From NCBI RefSeq assembly GCF_002407185.1, contig NZ_CP023563.1, forward strand, positions 372,001 to 436,000: DNA of 64,000 nt. The letters are read 5' to 3'. Both the position numbers and the translations under genes were made by a program. The notes beneath the pieces were generated by a model, which worked only from the letters and a program-made list of their open reading frames with translations, made no database searches and was not told the DNA's origin. Of this stretch, positions 26,109 through 35,994 are shown one piece after another. Each line of letters starts with the position of its first letter. Position 1 is the stretch's first letter. Source of the stretch: Brachybacterium vulturis (GTDB lineage Bacteria; Actinomycetota; Actinomycetes; Actinomycetales; Dermabacteraceae).

Positions 26109-26704
26109 TCAAAACCGAGTTCGTCGACCAGGGCGACGACGACATCCACGGGGCCTCCCCGGAGCAACCATTGCGCCGGGGAGCGCGCGTCGAGTTCGTC
26201 GTGCGGTGTCGTCATGAAGCGCTGGATCGACAGCGGGTGGAGGTGTCCGGGGAAGGCGGGCACGACCTCTCGGAGCCCCGGGACCACCTGCTCTCCCTCG
26301 AACTGCCAAGCAGGGAAACGGGTGGTGCGCCCGCCGCCCGAGGGCAGGGCATAGAGGTCTCCGACCGCCTTCGAGCGGCGGATGCTCGCATCCTTGCGGC
26401 CCAGTCGCTCCGCCACCTCGGCTGTCGTCAGCGACGCGGCCCATGCCTGCTCCTCCGCTGCCGCACGATCCCGGGCCACCTGGTTCTGAGACGCCGCGCG
26501 GGCCTGCGGAGCGAGATCCTCCTCGGTGAGGTCCGTGGTCTCCAGCAGGAAGGATCGCTCCCCCGCGGAGAGCGCCTCGGAGGTGGACTCGCTGGCCTCG
26601 CGCAGGATGTCCAGGAGCGCATCGACGGTCAGCGGGTTGCCGCGCCGCTCCAATGCGCCCTCGAGACGGGCCGTGTACTCGTGGGTCGCGCCGCTCATGC
26701 ACAT
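26105..26704 (-). CDS. Xre/MbcA-ParS-like antitoxin of the RES pair
   Basis: 199 residues. The middle contains a helix-turn-helix-like segment SLTTAEVAERLGRKDASIRR followed by a strand pair ending TRFPAWQFEG. The C-terminal ~35 residues (MTTPHDELDARSPAQWLL, GGPVDVVVALV) are the toxin-binding antitoxin domain found in RES-Xre systems. It overlaps the toxin start. The ATG at 26704 or the one two codons later could start it; neither has a Shine-Dalgarno, and the operator palindrome abuts the start, so a leaderless message is likely. The product should repress its own promoter. Confidence 0.82.
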   Translation of the reverse strand: MCMSGATHEYTARLEGALERRGNPLTVDALLDILREASESTSEALSAGERSFLLETTDLTEEDLAPQARAASQNQVARDRAAAEEQAWAASLTTAEVAERLGRKDASIRRSKAVGDLYALPSGGGRTTRFPAWQFEGEQVVPGLREVVPAFPGHLHPLSIQRFMTTPHDELDARSPAQWLLRGGPVDVVVALVDELGFE

Positions 26705-26731
26705 AACGTTACACCGTAACGTTCCGTAACG
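26705..26731. promoter_or_regulatory. Autoregulatory operator of the RES/Xre operon
   Basis: A perfect inverted repeat, AACGTTAC-ACC-GTAACGTT (26705-26723), is followed by an extra GTAACG half-site (26726-26731). It starts at the base next to the antitoxin ATG, so bound antitoxin would block transcription or translation start. This is the kind of site RES/Xre complexes bind. Confidence 0.75.
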
Positions 26732-26805
26732 CGATGGTCGTCAGGGGTCCGGTTCGTGGTGGGACTCCTGGCGTATCGAGGATGCTCCGCGCCGGCCGCG
26801 CCCGC

Positions 26806-28116
26806 CTACGGCCGCGGCAGACCCAGGTGTTCGCGCAGGGTGCTCCCGGCGTACTCGCGCCGGAACCTGCCGCGCTCCTGCAGCACCGGCACGACCTGGT
26901 CGACGAAGTCCTCGATCCCTCCCGGGAGGGTGGGCGGCATGAGGTTGAAGCCGTCGGCCGCGCCCGCATCGACCCAGCGCTCGATCTCGTCGGCCACCGT
27001 CTCCGGGGTGCCGATGACCGTGGCATGTCCCCCGCCGGCTGCGAGGAAGCCCAGCAGCTCGCGCACCGTCGGCCGTGCGGTGCGGATGATCCGCAGCACC
27101 GTGGCGTAGCGCCCCTTCGGGCCGGTGAACTCCTCCAGCGGCGGCAGCGGCGGGACGGGAGCATCCAGCTCCCACCCCGAGGTGTCCTGGCCCACGAAGA
27201 ACGCGAGCTGGCGGAGGGAGTGCTCGACGGGGAGGCGGGAATGGAGGTCCGCCTGCAGGCGCCGGACCTCCTCCTCGGTCGAGCCGACGTAGGTGACCAG
27301 CCCCGGCATGACCGCGATCAGATCCGGATCACGGCCCAGCGCGGCGGCGCGGGCACGGACGTCCGTGCGGTAGGCGTGCGCCGATTCGAGGTCCCAGGCC
27401 ACCGCGTAGATCCCCTCGGCCCAGCGGGCGGCGAGGTCGCGCCCCGGCTCCGAGGCCCCGGCCTGGAACAGCACCGGGCGCCCCTGCGGCGGCGTCGGCA
27501 CGTTCAGCGGGCCGTCGACCGCGAAGGAGTCACCATGATGCTCCAGCGGACGGAGCATGGAGGGGTCGACGTAGACGCCGCCCGGATCGGCGCGGATGCT
27601 CTCGCGCGGCCACGAGTCCCACAGGCCGTGGAGCACCCGGAGGAACTCCTCCGCCGTGGCGTACCGCTCCTCATGGGCGGGCAGCGCGGCCATGCCGTGG
27701 TTGCGGGCCTCCGCGTCGGTCATCGAGGTGACCACGTTGATCCCGGCCCGGCCGTGGGAGATGTGATCGAGGCTGGCGAGCAGGCGGGCCGCATGGAACG
27801 GATCCCAGAAGGTGCTCGAGACCGTGGTGACCAGGCCGATCCGCTCGGTGGCACGCGCCAGCGCCGTGAGCACCGTGATCGGCTCCAGGAACCACGTCGG
27901 CCCGCGCTCGGCCCCGGCGGGGGCGATCGACTGGCCGTCGGCGAGGAAGATCGCATCGAGCCGGCCGCGCTCGGCGATCTGCGCGAGCTCCTCCCAGTAG
28001 GTGATGTCGCCCAGGCGCAACACCGCGGAGCCGGGCGCGCGCCAGGCCGCACCGTGGTGACCGACCGCGTGCGCGAACAGGTTCAGCCGCACGTGGCGGC
28101 GAGCGGGTGCCGGCAT
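26806..28116 (-). CDS. NtaA/SnaA/DszA-family flavin-dependent monooxygenase
   Basis: 436 residues, the usual length of the NtaA/SnaA/DszA group of bacterial-luciferase-like FMNH2-dependent monooxygenases. Typical segments: HVRLNLFAHAVGHHGAAWR, ERGRLDAIFLADGQSI, GRAGINVVTSMTDAEARNHG, and PVLFQAGASEPGRDLAARWA. Family members oxidise nitrilotriacetate, streptogramin intermediates and dibenzothiophene sulfone and need a separate flavin reductase, not seen here. The gene overlaps the SDR stop/start (TGATG), so it is the second gene of an operon led by a TPP riboswitch. A role in thiamine-related sulfur or pyrimidine chemistry is inferred from that control only. Confidence 0.9.
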   Translation of the reverse strand: MPAPARRHVRLNLFAHAVGHHGAAWRAPGSAVLRLGDITYWEELAQIAERGRLDAIFLADGQSIAPAGAERGPTWFLEPITVLTALARATERIGLVTTVSSTFWDPFHAARLLASLDHISHGRAGINVVTSMTDAEARNHGMAALPAHEERYATAEEFLRVLHGLWDSWPRESIRADPGGVYVDPSMLRPLEHHGDSFAVDGPLNVPTPPQGRPVLFQAGASEPGRDLAARWAEGIYAVAWDLESAHAYRTDVRARAAALGRDPDLIAVMPGLVTYVGSTEEEVRRLQADLHSRLPVEHSLRQLAFFVGQDTSGWELDAPVPPLPPLEEFTGPKGRYATVLRIIRTARPTVRELLGFLAAGGGHATVIGTPETVADEIERWVDAGAADGFNLMPPTLPGGIEDFVDQVVPVLQERGRFRREYAGSTLREHLGLPRP

Positions 28117-28919
28117 CAGTCCTTCACCAGCCCGCCGTCGACGACGAGGTTCTGCCCGGTGATCGCCCGCGACCAGGGCGAGGCGAAGAACAGCACGGCA
28201 TCGGCGAACTCGGTGGGCGTGGTCACCGACTGCAGCGGGGTGCTCGCGGCGATCGCGTCGAAGACGGCCTCGGGTGTCGCGGAGCTCGCGTCGGTGGTGC
28301 GCAGCAGGCCGCCGCTGAGCATGTTCACCGTGACGCCGCGCGGGCCGAGATCGGCGGCGAAGGTGCGGGTCAGCGACAGCAGCGCCGCCTTGGCCGCGGT
28401 GTAGTCGTGGTAGGGCACCACCGGATGCTGGAAGAGGTTGGTCCCGATGTTGATGACGCGGCCCGAGCCCGCCCGGTCGAAGCCCGGCAGCGCTGCCTGG
28501 ATGGTGTTCAGCGCCCCCTGCACGGCGCTCGAGAACTGGGCCGAGAAGGCGTCGTAGTCGATCTCGTGCGCCTTCGCCCTCGCGTCCCCGTCGAACGAGA
28601 AGCCGCTGAGCGCATTGTTCACGACCGTGCTGATGGGGGCGTCGAACTCGGCCTGGGCCGCCTCGAACAGCGCCTCCACCTCGCTGCGGTCCCTGACGTC
28701 GGCGCGCACCGCGACCGCTCGGCCGGGGTGGGGGGCTGCGAGGTCCCGGGCGGCGTCCGCGCTGGTGAGGTGGTTGATGACGACGCGAGCGCCTTCACGC
28801 AGCAGGGCTTCGGTGATCGCGCGGCCGAGGCCGCGGGCGCCGCCGGTGACCAGGACGACCTGGTCGGCGAGGGCGGGGATGCTCTGGGACGGCGCGGGTG
28901 CGGAGGAGGGGGTGGTCAT
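28116..28919 (-). CDS. SDR family oxidoreductase (FabG-like) under a TPP riboswitch
   Basis: 267 residues, classical short-chain dehydrogenase. Cofactor motif LVTGGARGLGRAI (~residues 22-35), NNA motif in VVNNALSG, and the catalytic YxxxK in YHDYTAAK preceded by a Gly/Asn-rich segment INIGTN. NAD(P)H-dependent, cytoplasmic. ATG chosen after AAAGGA; an upstream in-frame ATG has no ribosome site. First gene of the operon with the flavin monooxygenase, behind a ~200-nt leader with a TPP aptamer on the same strand. Substrate unknown; the annotation FabG would be misleading. Confidence 0.88.
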   Translation of the reverse strand: MTTPSSAPAPSQSIPALADQVVLVTGGARGLGRAITEALLREGARVVINHLTSADAARDLAAPHPGRAVAVRADVRDRSEVEALFEAAQAEFDAPISTVVNNALSGFSFDGDARAKAHEIDYDAFSAQFSSAVQGALNTIQAALPGFDRAGSGRVINIGTNLFQHPVVPYHDYTAAKAALLSLTRTFAADLGPRGVTVNMLSGGLLRTTDASSATPEAVFDAIAASTPLQSVTTPTEFADAVLFFASPWSRAITGQNLVVDGGLVKD

Positions 28920-28958
28920 GGGTGGTTCGTCCTTTCGATGACGGGATGCGAGCCCCCG

Positions 28959-28981
28959 GGATGCCGGCGGGACCGGCATCC
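28959..28981 (-). promoter_or_regulatory. Leader hairpin between the TPP aptamer and the SDR gene
   Basis: GGATGCCGG and CCGGCATCC form a perfect 9-bp stem with a 5-nt loop, in the leader between the minus-strand aptamer and the SDR start codon, ending ~40 nt before the start. No U-tract follows. It may be the expression platform (terminator or anti-terminator partner) of the riboswitch. Confidence 0.55.
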
Positions 28982-29122
28982 GGGCAGGGGAGGGAGAGCG
29001 CTCCTCGGGTGGAGGGGCGGATCGACGGGGGTCGGCTCTGATCCCGTTCTCGAGGACGGTGGGCGCGGGAGCGTCATGGCACGTGGCGTCGGCGCGGGTG
29101 TGGCCAGCGCGCAGCAGTTCAT

Positions 29123-29207
29123 CGACGACATTCCTCCGCGAGTACGAACTCGATCAGGTTCACCGGGTGTGTTCTCAGCCCTGTCGGGCACCCCGTGTCG
29201 GTCGTCG
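29123..29207 (-). promoter_or_regulatory. TPP riboswitch (THI element) for the SDR-monooxygenase operon
   Basis: Read on the minus strand, the region has all hallmarks of the thiamine pyrophosphate aptamer in order: closing stem CGACGAC...GTCGTCG, GGGGTGCCC, the core GGCTGAGA (plus-strand 29173-29180), ACCC, GAACCTGATC (29152-29161) and the 3' segment CGCGGAGGAA. The orientation puts it 5' of the SDR and NtaA/DszA-type monooxygenase genes, about 200 nt upstream of the first start codon. It should repress them when TPP is plentiful. Confidence 0.92.
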
Positions 29208-29330
29208 ACTATACCCATGGCCGCGGCGGCGGGGCGGCGCGTCCCGTTTCAGCAGCCGCAGCGGTCGTGCGGAGGGAGCGGTCTCCGCCCCGGTGCGCGG
29301 CGCGTTCCGCTGCGGGTAGGCTGGCCCGGT

Positions 29331-29413
29331 TCCGTGGGAGCCCGATCGTCGGGCTGAGAGGGCCTCGTGCCGACCACCAGCACTGGATGCGGGTCATGCC
29401 GCCGTCAGGAGGA
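29331..29413 (+). promoter_or_regulatory. TPP riboswitch for thiOSGF
   Basis: Plus-strand elements: GTGGGAGCCC, the core GGGCTGAGA (29351-29359), GGATGCGGGTCATGCCGCCG and the closing AGGAGGA. The last element is also the Shine-Dalgarno of thiO, seven bases before its ATG at 29420, so ligand binding would close the P1 stem over the ribosome site and block translation directly. The GAACC part of the consensus is shortened, as in many actinobacterial TPP aptamers. Confidence 0.88.
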
Positions 29414-29419
29414 CCGCTC

Positions 29420-30583
29420 ATGCAGCACATCGCCGTCGTCGGCGCCGGGATCATCGGACTGCTCACCGCACTGGAGCTGAGACGCCGCGGTCACCGGGTC
29501 GAGATCCGTTCCATCGGCGTGGCCGAGCAGGCCACCCATGCGGCGGCCGGGATGCTCGCCCCCACCAGCGAGGTCCAGTTCGGCCAGCACTCGCTGGGGC
29601 CTCTGATGAGGAAGGCCGCGAGCCACCACCGCGCGCTGGCCGCCGAGCTCGGCCTGCGCACCGAGAAGCCGCTGGGCTACCGCGATACTCCGACCCTCGT
29701 CGTCGGCCGCGACCGGTCCGACCTCGAGGCCCTGCGGCTTCTCGCGCAGGAGCAGTGCGCGGCGGGTGCCGAGGTCGAGGAGCTCACCTCCGCGCAGCTG
29801 CGTGGCCGCGCCCCGACGCTGGCCCGGCACGTGGCCGGCGCGATGCTCGTCCCCCGTGACCACCAGGTGGACCCCCGCACCCTGGTCGCCGCCGTCCTCG
29901 ATGCCCTGACCGGCCCGGGCCGACCGGGCGACGGGCCGCCCGTCCCCCTCACGACCGGCAGCCGCGTCGCCTCCACCGACGAGATCGACGCCGACCGGAT
30001 CGTTCTCACTGCCGGCCTCGGCACCTCCGCGATCGACGGACCCCATCGGGTGCTCGACCTGTCGCTGCGACCGGTCCACGGTGACATCCTGCGCCTGCAC
30101 GTCCCCGACTCCGCCCTGCTGCCCGGGGAGGACAACCTGCTGGACCACACGGTCCGAGCCCTGGTCCGCGGTCGTCCCCTCTACCTGGTGCCGCGCGACG
30201 GCGGCCTCGTGCTCGGAGCCACCAGCCGTGAGGACGCCATGACCGGCGCATCGGCCGGCGGCGTGCTGACTCTGCTGCAGGATGCGGCCGAGATCCTTCC
30301 CGCGATCCGGGACACCGAACTGCGCGAGGTGACCGCTCGCGCCCGTCCCGGCACCCCGGATGACCTCCCGCTGCTGGGACCGGTGCCGGGACACCCGGAC
30401 GTGATCGTCTCGACCGGCTATCACCGCCACGGCATCCTGCTCTCGGCCTGGGCGGCGGCTCGCACCGCCGATCTCCTCGAGGCCGACCCCGGGGCGCCGC
30501 CGCCCGCGGAGATGGCCGGGGAGCTCGCAGCCGTCGATCCAGCCCGTTTCACCACCACGTCCCCACTCCAGGAGGCCTCATGA
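29420..30583 (+). CDS. thiO: Glycine oxidase ThiO
   Basis: 387 residues, FAD-dependent amine oxidase that converts glycine to dehydroglycine for thiazole formation. The dinucleotide motif IAVVGAGIIGLLTALEL is at the N-terminus; AAAGMLAPTSEVQFG is the ThiO-type flavin loop; the C-terminal LPLLGPVPGHPDVIVSTGYHRHGILLS region (split here by wording) is the second FAD site. ATG follows the AGGAGGA inside the TPP aptamer. It overlaps thiS by 4 bp. Use of glycine rather than tyrosine (ThiH) fits an aerobic organism. Confidence 0.93.
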   Translation: MQHIAVVGAGIIGLLTALELRRRGHRVEIRSIGVAEQATHAAAGMLAPTSEVQFGQHSLGPLMRKAASHHRALAAELGLRTEKPLGYRDTPTLVVGRDRSDLEALRLLAQEQCAAGAEVEELTSAQLRGRAPTLARHVAGAMLVPRDHQVDPRTLVAAVLDALTGPGRPGDGPPVPLTTGSRVASTDEIDADRIVLTAGLGTSAIDGPHRVLDLSLRPVHGDILRLHVPDSALLPGEDNLLDHTVRALVRGRPLYLVPRDGGLVLGATSREDAMTGASAGGVLTLLQDAAEILPAIRDTELREVTARARPGTPDDLPLLGPVPGHPDVIVSTGYHRHGILLSAWAAARTADLLEADPGAPPPAEMAGELAAVDPARFTTTSPLQEAS

Positions 30584-30822
30584 GCATCGTCGTCCACGTC
30601 AACGGCGAGAACCTTGACCTGCCCGACGCCGTCACGGTCCGCGACCTGGTGGCCGACCGCCTCGGTCGCGCTGTCGGCGACGACGGGCGAGCGTGCGACG
30701 GCACCCCGCTCGGCGTGGCCATCGCCGTCGACGAGGCCGTCCTGCCGCGCAGCAGCTGGGCCCACACCCCGCTCACCCCCGATGCCCGGTACGAGCTCGT
30801 CACCGCCGTCCAAGGAGGATGA
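30580..30822 (+). CDS. thiS: Sulfur carrier protein ThiS
   Basis: 80 residues, ubiquitin-like fold, ending in the diagnostic Gly-Gly (TAVQGG) that is adenylated by ThiF and turned into a thiocarboxylate. It starts VVHVNGENLDLPDAVTVRDL and is slightly longer than usual (about 66 residues) because of an insertion after the first helix (GRAVGDDGRACDG). ATGA overlap with thiO; thiG starts 3 bp after its stop. Confidence 0.93.
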   Translation: MSIVVHVNGENLDLPDAVTVRDLVADRLGRAVGDDGRACDGTPLGVAIAVDEAVLPRSSWAHTPLTPDARYELVTAVQGG

Positions 30823-32831
<2,009 letters not shown>

Positions 32832-32866
32832 CTGCCCGGGGGCGGGCCGCGGCGATGCCCGGGCAG
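32832..32866. terminator. Convergent hairpin between thiF and xylB
   Basis: CTGCCCGGG (32832-32840) pairs with CCCGGGCAG (32858-32866), a 9-bp perfect stem whose loop is itself GC-rich. It starts at the base after the thiF stop and ends 10 bp before the xylB stop, so it could end transcription from both sides. Confidence 0.7.
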
Positions 32867-32876
32867 GCGCCCGGGC

Positions 32877-34268
32877 TCAGCTCCAGTCCGCGGTGCGGTC
32901 CCTCAGCGCGCGGTAGGCACCCAGCACCTCGGGCGTGGGCTCCGCGCCGACGGTGCGGGAGCCGCTGAGCGCCCAGGTGGGCGGCTCCTGAGTCCCGGCG
33001 AGCGCCCAGGCGGCCTGGCGGGCGGCGCCGAGGGCCACGTACTCCCCCTCGGGCGCGATCGTGACCTCGCGGCCGAAGATCGCGGGCGCCAGCTGCTGGA
33101 CGGCCTGGCTGCGGGCGGCGCCGCCGATCAGGGTGATGCGCGCGGCCGCGGTGCCGGTGCGGTCCTCGAGCGCGGCGATCCCGTCGGCCAGCGAGCACAG
33201 CAGGCCCTCGACGTAGGCGCGGGCCACGTCCTCACGGGTGGTGGAGGTGGTCATCCCGGTGAGGGTGGCGCGGGCGTCCGGACGGTTCGGGGTGCGCTCG
33301 CCGTCGAAGTAGGGCAGCAGGGTCACCCCGTGCGCGCCGGGCACGCTCGCGAGCGCCAGCTGCGCCATCTTCTCGTGGGAGACGCCGAGCAGGGCCCGGC
33401 CGGCCTCGAGGATGCGGGCGGCGTTGATGGTGGTGGTCATCGGCAGGAAGCGGCCGGTCGCGTCAGCGAAGCCGGTGACCGCGCCGGTGGCGTCGTTCGG
33501 CCGGGTGGGACTGACCATCGCGCACACCCCGGAAGTGCCGATCGAGACGGAGACGTCACCCTCGCTCAGGGACAGGCCGAGCGCTGCGCCCATGTTGTCG
33601 CCGGTGCCGGCCGCGATCGCGGCACCGCCCGGGGTGCGGGCCATGACCTCCTGCGGGCTGCCGGGCAGGCGCGGGAGATCGAGTGCACGGCCCAGCGCGA
33701 GCTCGACCAGCTCGGGCTTCCACTCCTCGGTCGCTGTGGAGTAGTACGCGGTGCCGGAGGCGTCGCCGCGGTCGGTGAAGGCGGTGGTGCCCTGCTCGGC
33801 GAGGTGGAGGGAGACGACGTCGTGCGGGAGCAGCACGCGCGCGGCCCGCTGCGCGTTCTGGGGCTCCTCGTCCCGCACCCAGCGCAGCTTGGAGGCTGTG
33901 AAGGAGGCGACCATCAGGCTGCCGATCTCGGCGACGCTCGCCTCGGGCCCGCCCATCTCCTCGATCAGTGACCGGGCCTGCGGGGCGGAGCGGGTGTCGT
34001 TCCACAGCAGGGCGTCGCGCACCACCTCACCCTGCGCGTCCAGCAGCACCATGCCGTGCTGCTGGCCGCCCACGGCCACGGCCTCCGCCCGCTCCAGCAG
34101 CGGGCCGGCGGCCTCGTCGACCGCGGCGAGCCAGGCCCGGGGATCGACCTCGGTGCCGTCGGGATGAGAGGCGCGGCGCTCCTCGAGGACCTCACCGGAG
34201 GCCGCGTCGACGAGGAGGGCCTTGGTGGCCTGGGTGGAGGAGTCGATGCCGAGCACCGTGGTGGTCAT
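32877..34268 (-). CDS. xylB: Xylulokinase
   Basis: 463 residues, FGGY carbohydrate kinase that phosphorylates D-xylulose to xylulose 5-phosphate. N-terminal ATP-phosphate loop GIDSSTQATKALLVD; substrate segment VAVGGQQHGMVLLD and LWNDTRS; ATP site GTGDNMGAALGLSL, SIGTSGVCA and LIGGAARSQAVQQLAPAIFG. Length and the GQQHG motif fit XylB well. AAAGGACG precedes the ATG. In most actinobacteria it sits next to xylA; here nhaC and malY genes lie between them. Confidence 0.93.
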   Translation of the reverse strand: MTTTVLGIDSSTQATKALLVDAASGEVLEERRASHPDGTEVDPRAWLAAVDEAAGPLLERAEAVAVGGQQHGMVLLDAQGEVVRDALLWNDTRSAPQARSLIEEMGGPEASVAEIGSLMVASFTASKLRWVRDEEPQNAQRAARVLLPHDVVSLHLAEQGTTAFTDRGDASGTAYYSTATEEWKPELVELALGRALDLPRLPGSPQEVMARTPGGAAIAAGTGDNMGAALGLSLSEGDVSVSIGTSGVCAMVSPTRPNDATGAVTGFADATGRFLPMTTTINAARILEAGRALLGVSHEKMAQLALASVPGAHGVTLLPYFDGERTPNRPDARATLTGMTTSTTREDVARAYVEGLLCSLADGIAALEDRTGTAAARITLIGGAARSQAVQQLAPAIFGREVTIAPEGEYVALGAARQAAWALAGTQEPPTWALSGSRTVGAEPTPEVLGAYRALRDRTADWS

Positions 34269-34384
34269 CTGGCGTCCTTTGCGGTGGATGGGGCCCGGTG
34301 GGGCGGTAGGTGTGGGTGGGTGGCGAGGTGGTCCGGCGGCCTGGTCTCGGTGGCCGGGTCCCGAGCTGGCGGTGCGGAGAGCAG

Positions 34385-35905
34385 TCAGGTGGTGGTCGGC
34401 AGCTCGGATCGCTCCTCCTTCCCTGCGTCGCGTCCCCTCAGCCGGGTGATGCCGAGGCCCGTGGCGGCCAGCACGAGCGCGACCAGCACGGCCGCCCAGT
34501 TCTGCACTGCCCAGGGGAGGTATTCGATCGTCGGGACGCCGAGCGTGGCGGCCATGTACGCACCGGCCGCGGTCCAAGGCAGGAGCGGCTCGATCACGCT
34601 CGCCGAGTCCTCGATGGTCCGGCCCAGCACCTTCGGGTGCACACCGCGCTTCACGTACTCGGGGTGGAAGATCTCCCCCGGCAAGATGATCGAGATCTGC
34701 CCGTTGCACGTCACTCCGATCGTGGTCAGGCACGTGACCACCGTGGCAGCCACCAGACCGAAGGTGTTCCTCACGCCGGAGAGAAGACGCTCCACGAGGA
34801 CCTGCAGCGATCCCGTGACGTCGACGATCCCGGCGAACGCTATCGCGCAGAACGCGATCAGGAGCGTCCCCATCATCGAGTTCATCCCTCCGCGGTTGAG
34901 GAGGGTGGCGAGGTCCTCGCCCCCGGCCGCGGCATCGAACCTTCCACGGGTGATCATCTCCAGATCGAACCCGTTGACGATCGCGTCGAACACGTCCTGC
35001 AGCGCGATGCCCTGGAAGGCGAGAGCGTTGATCATCGCGACCGCAGAAGCCGTCAGCATCACCGGGATCGTCGGCAGCCGGAGCAGCGACCCGGCCAGGA
35101 TCACGAGCACGGGGAGCAGGATCACGAGGTTGAACTCGAACCCGCTGTCGAGCGCGACCAGCATCCCCTCGACGGTCGACGAGGAGACACCGCCGGCGCC
35201 CGACGTGCTCAGGCCGACGAAGAGGAACACCACGGCCGACGCGACATACGCTGGAAGAGTGGTCCAGAGAAGATTGGCGATGTGCTCGTACAGATTGACC
35301 TGAGTGATCATCGACGCCAGATTCGTCGTGTCCGACAGCGGCGACATCTTGTCGCCGAAGTACGCGCCCGCGACGACGGCCCCGGCCACGAGGGGAAGAC
35401 TGGCGTCCATCCCGATCGCGACTCCCATGAAGGCCACGCCGATCGTGCCTACAGCACCCCATGACGTGCCGGTTGCCAGCGCGACGATCGACGTGACGAA
35501 CAGGGCAGTGAGCCCGATGAACTTAGGGCTGATGAGCTTCAGCCCCCAATAGATCATCATCGGGATCGTTCCCCCGGCCATCCACGCACCGATGAGGAGC
35601 CCGACGCAGACGAGGATCAGGATCGCGGGCCATGTCTTCCTCATCTTGTCCGCGACAGAGTCGATCATCTCGTCCCAGGACCACCCCAGGGATCTGGCGA
35701 CGATCCCTGCGACGATCGCAGAGAGGATGATCATCGGCTCGGCGTTCAACCCGAAGGCGAGGTACCCGACACCGAGGAATACGGCCATGCCGACGATGGG
35801 GATCAAGGCGATCAGGAGTGTCGGTCTGCGGTGCGTGCCTGTCGCGGACTGCTGGAGCTCAGCCGCCCCTGCTCCCCCTTCGCTCGCGTCGTGCGTGTCG
35901 TTCAT
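34385..35905 (-). CDS. NhaC-family Na+/H+ antiporter-like transporter
   Basis: 506 residues, 11-12 membrane segments. NhaC-family signatures: GGTIPMMIYWGLKLISPK, LATGTSWGAVGTIGVAFMG, AGAYFGDKMSPLSDTTNLA and VTCNGQISIILPGEIF. The family includes Na+/H+ antiporters, malate-lactate antiporters (MleN) and carriers for amino acids such as methionine or lysine. The start at MNDTHD has GAGAGGAA upstream. Codon third positions are visibly less G/C-rich than in the flanking xyl genes. With a MalY/PatB-like C-S lyase directly upstream on the same strand, transport of a sulfur amino acid is a reasonable guess, not a demonstrated role. Confidence 0.88.
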   Translation of the reverse strand: MNDTHDASEGGAGAAELQQSATGTHRRPTLLIALIPIVGMAVFLGVGYLAFGLNAEPMIILSAIVAGIVARSLGWSWDEMIDSVADKMRKTWPAILILVCVGLLIGAWMAGGTIPMMIYWGLKLISPKFIGLTALFVTSIVALATGTSWGAVGTIGVAFMGVAIGMDASLPLVAGAVVAGAYFGDKMSPLSDTTNLASMITQVNLYEHIANLLWTTLPAYVASAVVFLFVGLSTSGAGGVSSSTVEGMLVALDSGFEFNLVILLPVLVILAGSLLRLPTIPVMLTASAVAMINALAFQGIALQDVFDAIVNGFDLEMITRGRFDAAAGGEDLATLLNRGGMNSMMGTLLIAFCAIAFAGIVDVTGSLQVLVERLLSGVRNTFGLVAATVVTCLTTIGVTCNGQISIILPGEIFHPEYVKRGVHPKVLGRTIEDSASVIEPLLPWTAAGAYMAATLGVPTIEYLPWAVQNWAAVLVALVLAATGLGITRLRGRDAGKEERSELPTTT

Positions 35906-35994
35906 CAGTTCCTCTCGTGTGTTCCATCGGGCACAGCGGTGCACTTCCGGCGGTCCATGGGCGCCCGCGTGCGGGCGGACTCTCTGTGGTGACG

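Larger units (their letters stand above)
28920..29419. other. Divergent 500-bp gap with two TPP riboswitches
   Basis: This gap separates the SDR/monooxygenase operon from the thiO operon. It holds one TPP aptamer per strand, at 29123-29207 (minus) and 29331-29413 (plus), and a hairpin in the minus-strand leader. No protein-coding gene is visible. Both promoters must lie in about 120 bp between the aptamers. Confidence 0.8.

Noticed and set aside
28116-28919. FabG (fatty-acid synthesis) as the function of the SDR
   Set aside because: No fatty-acid genes are nearby and the gene lies in a TPP-riboswitch operon; SDR sequence alone does not give the substrate.
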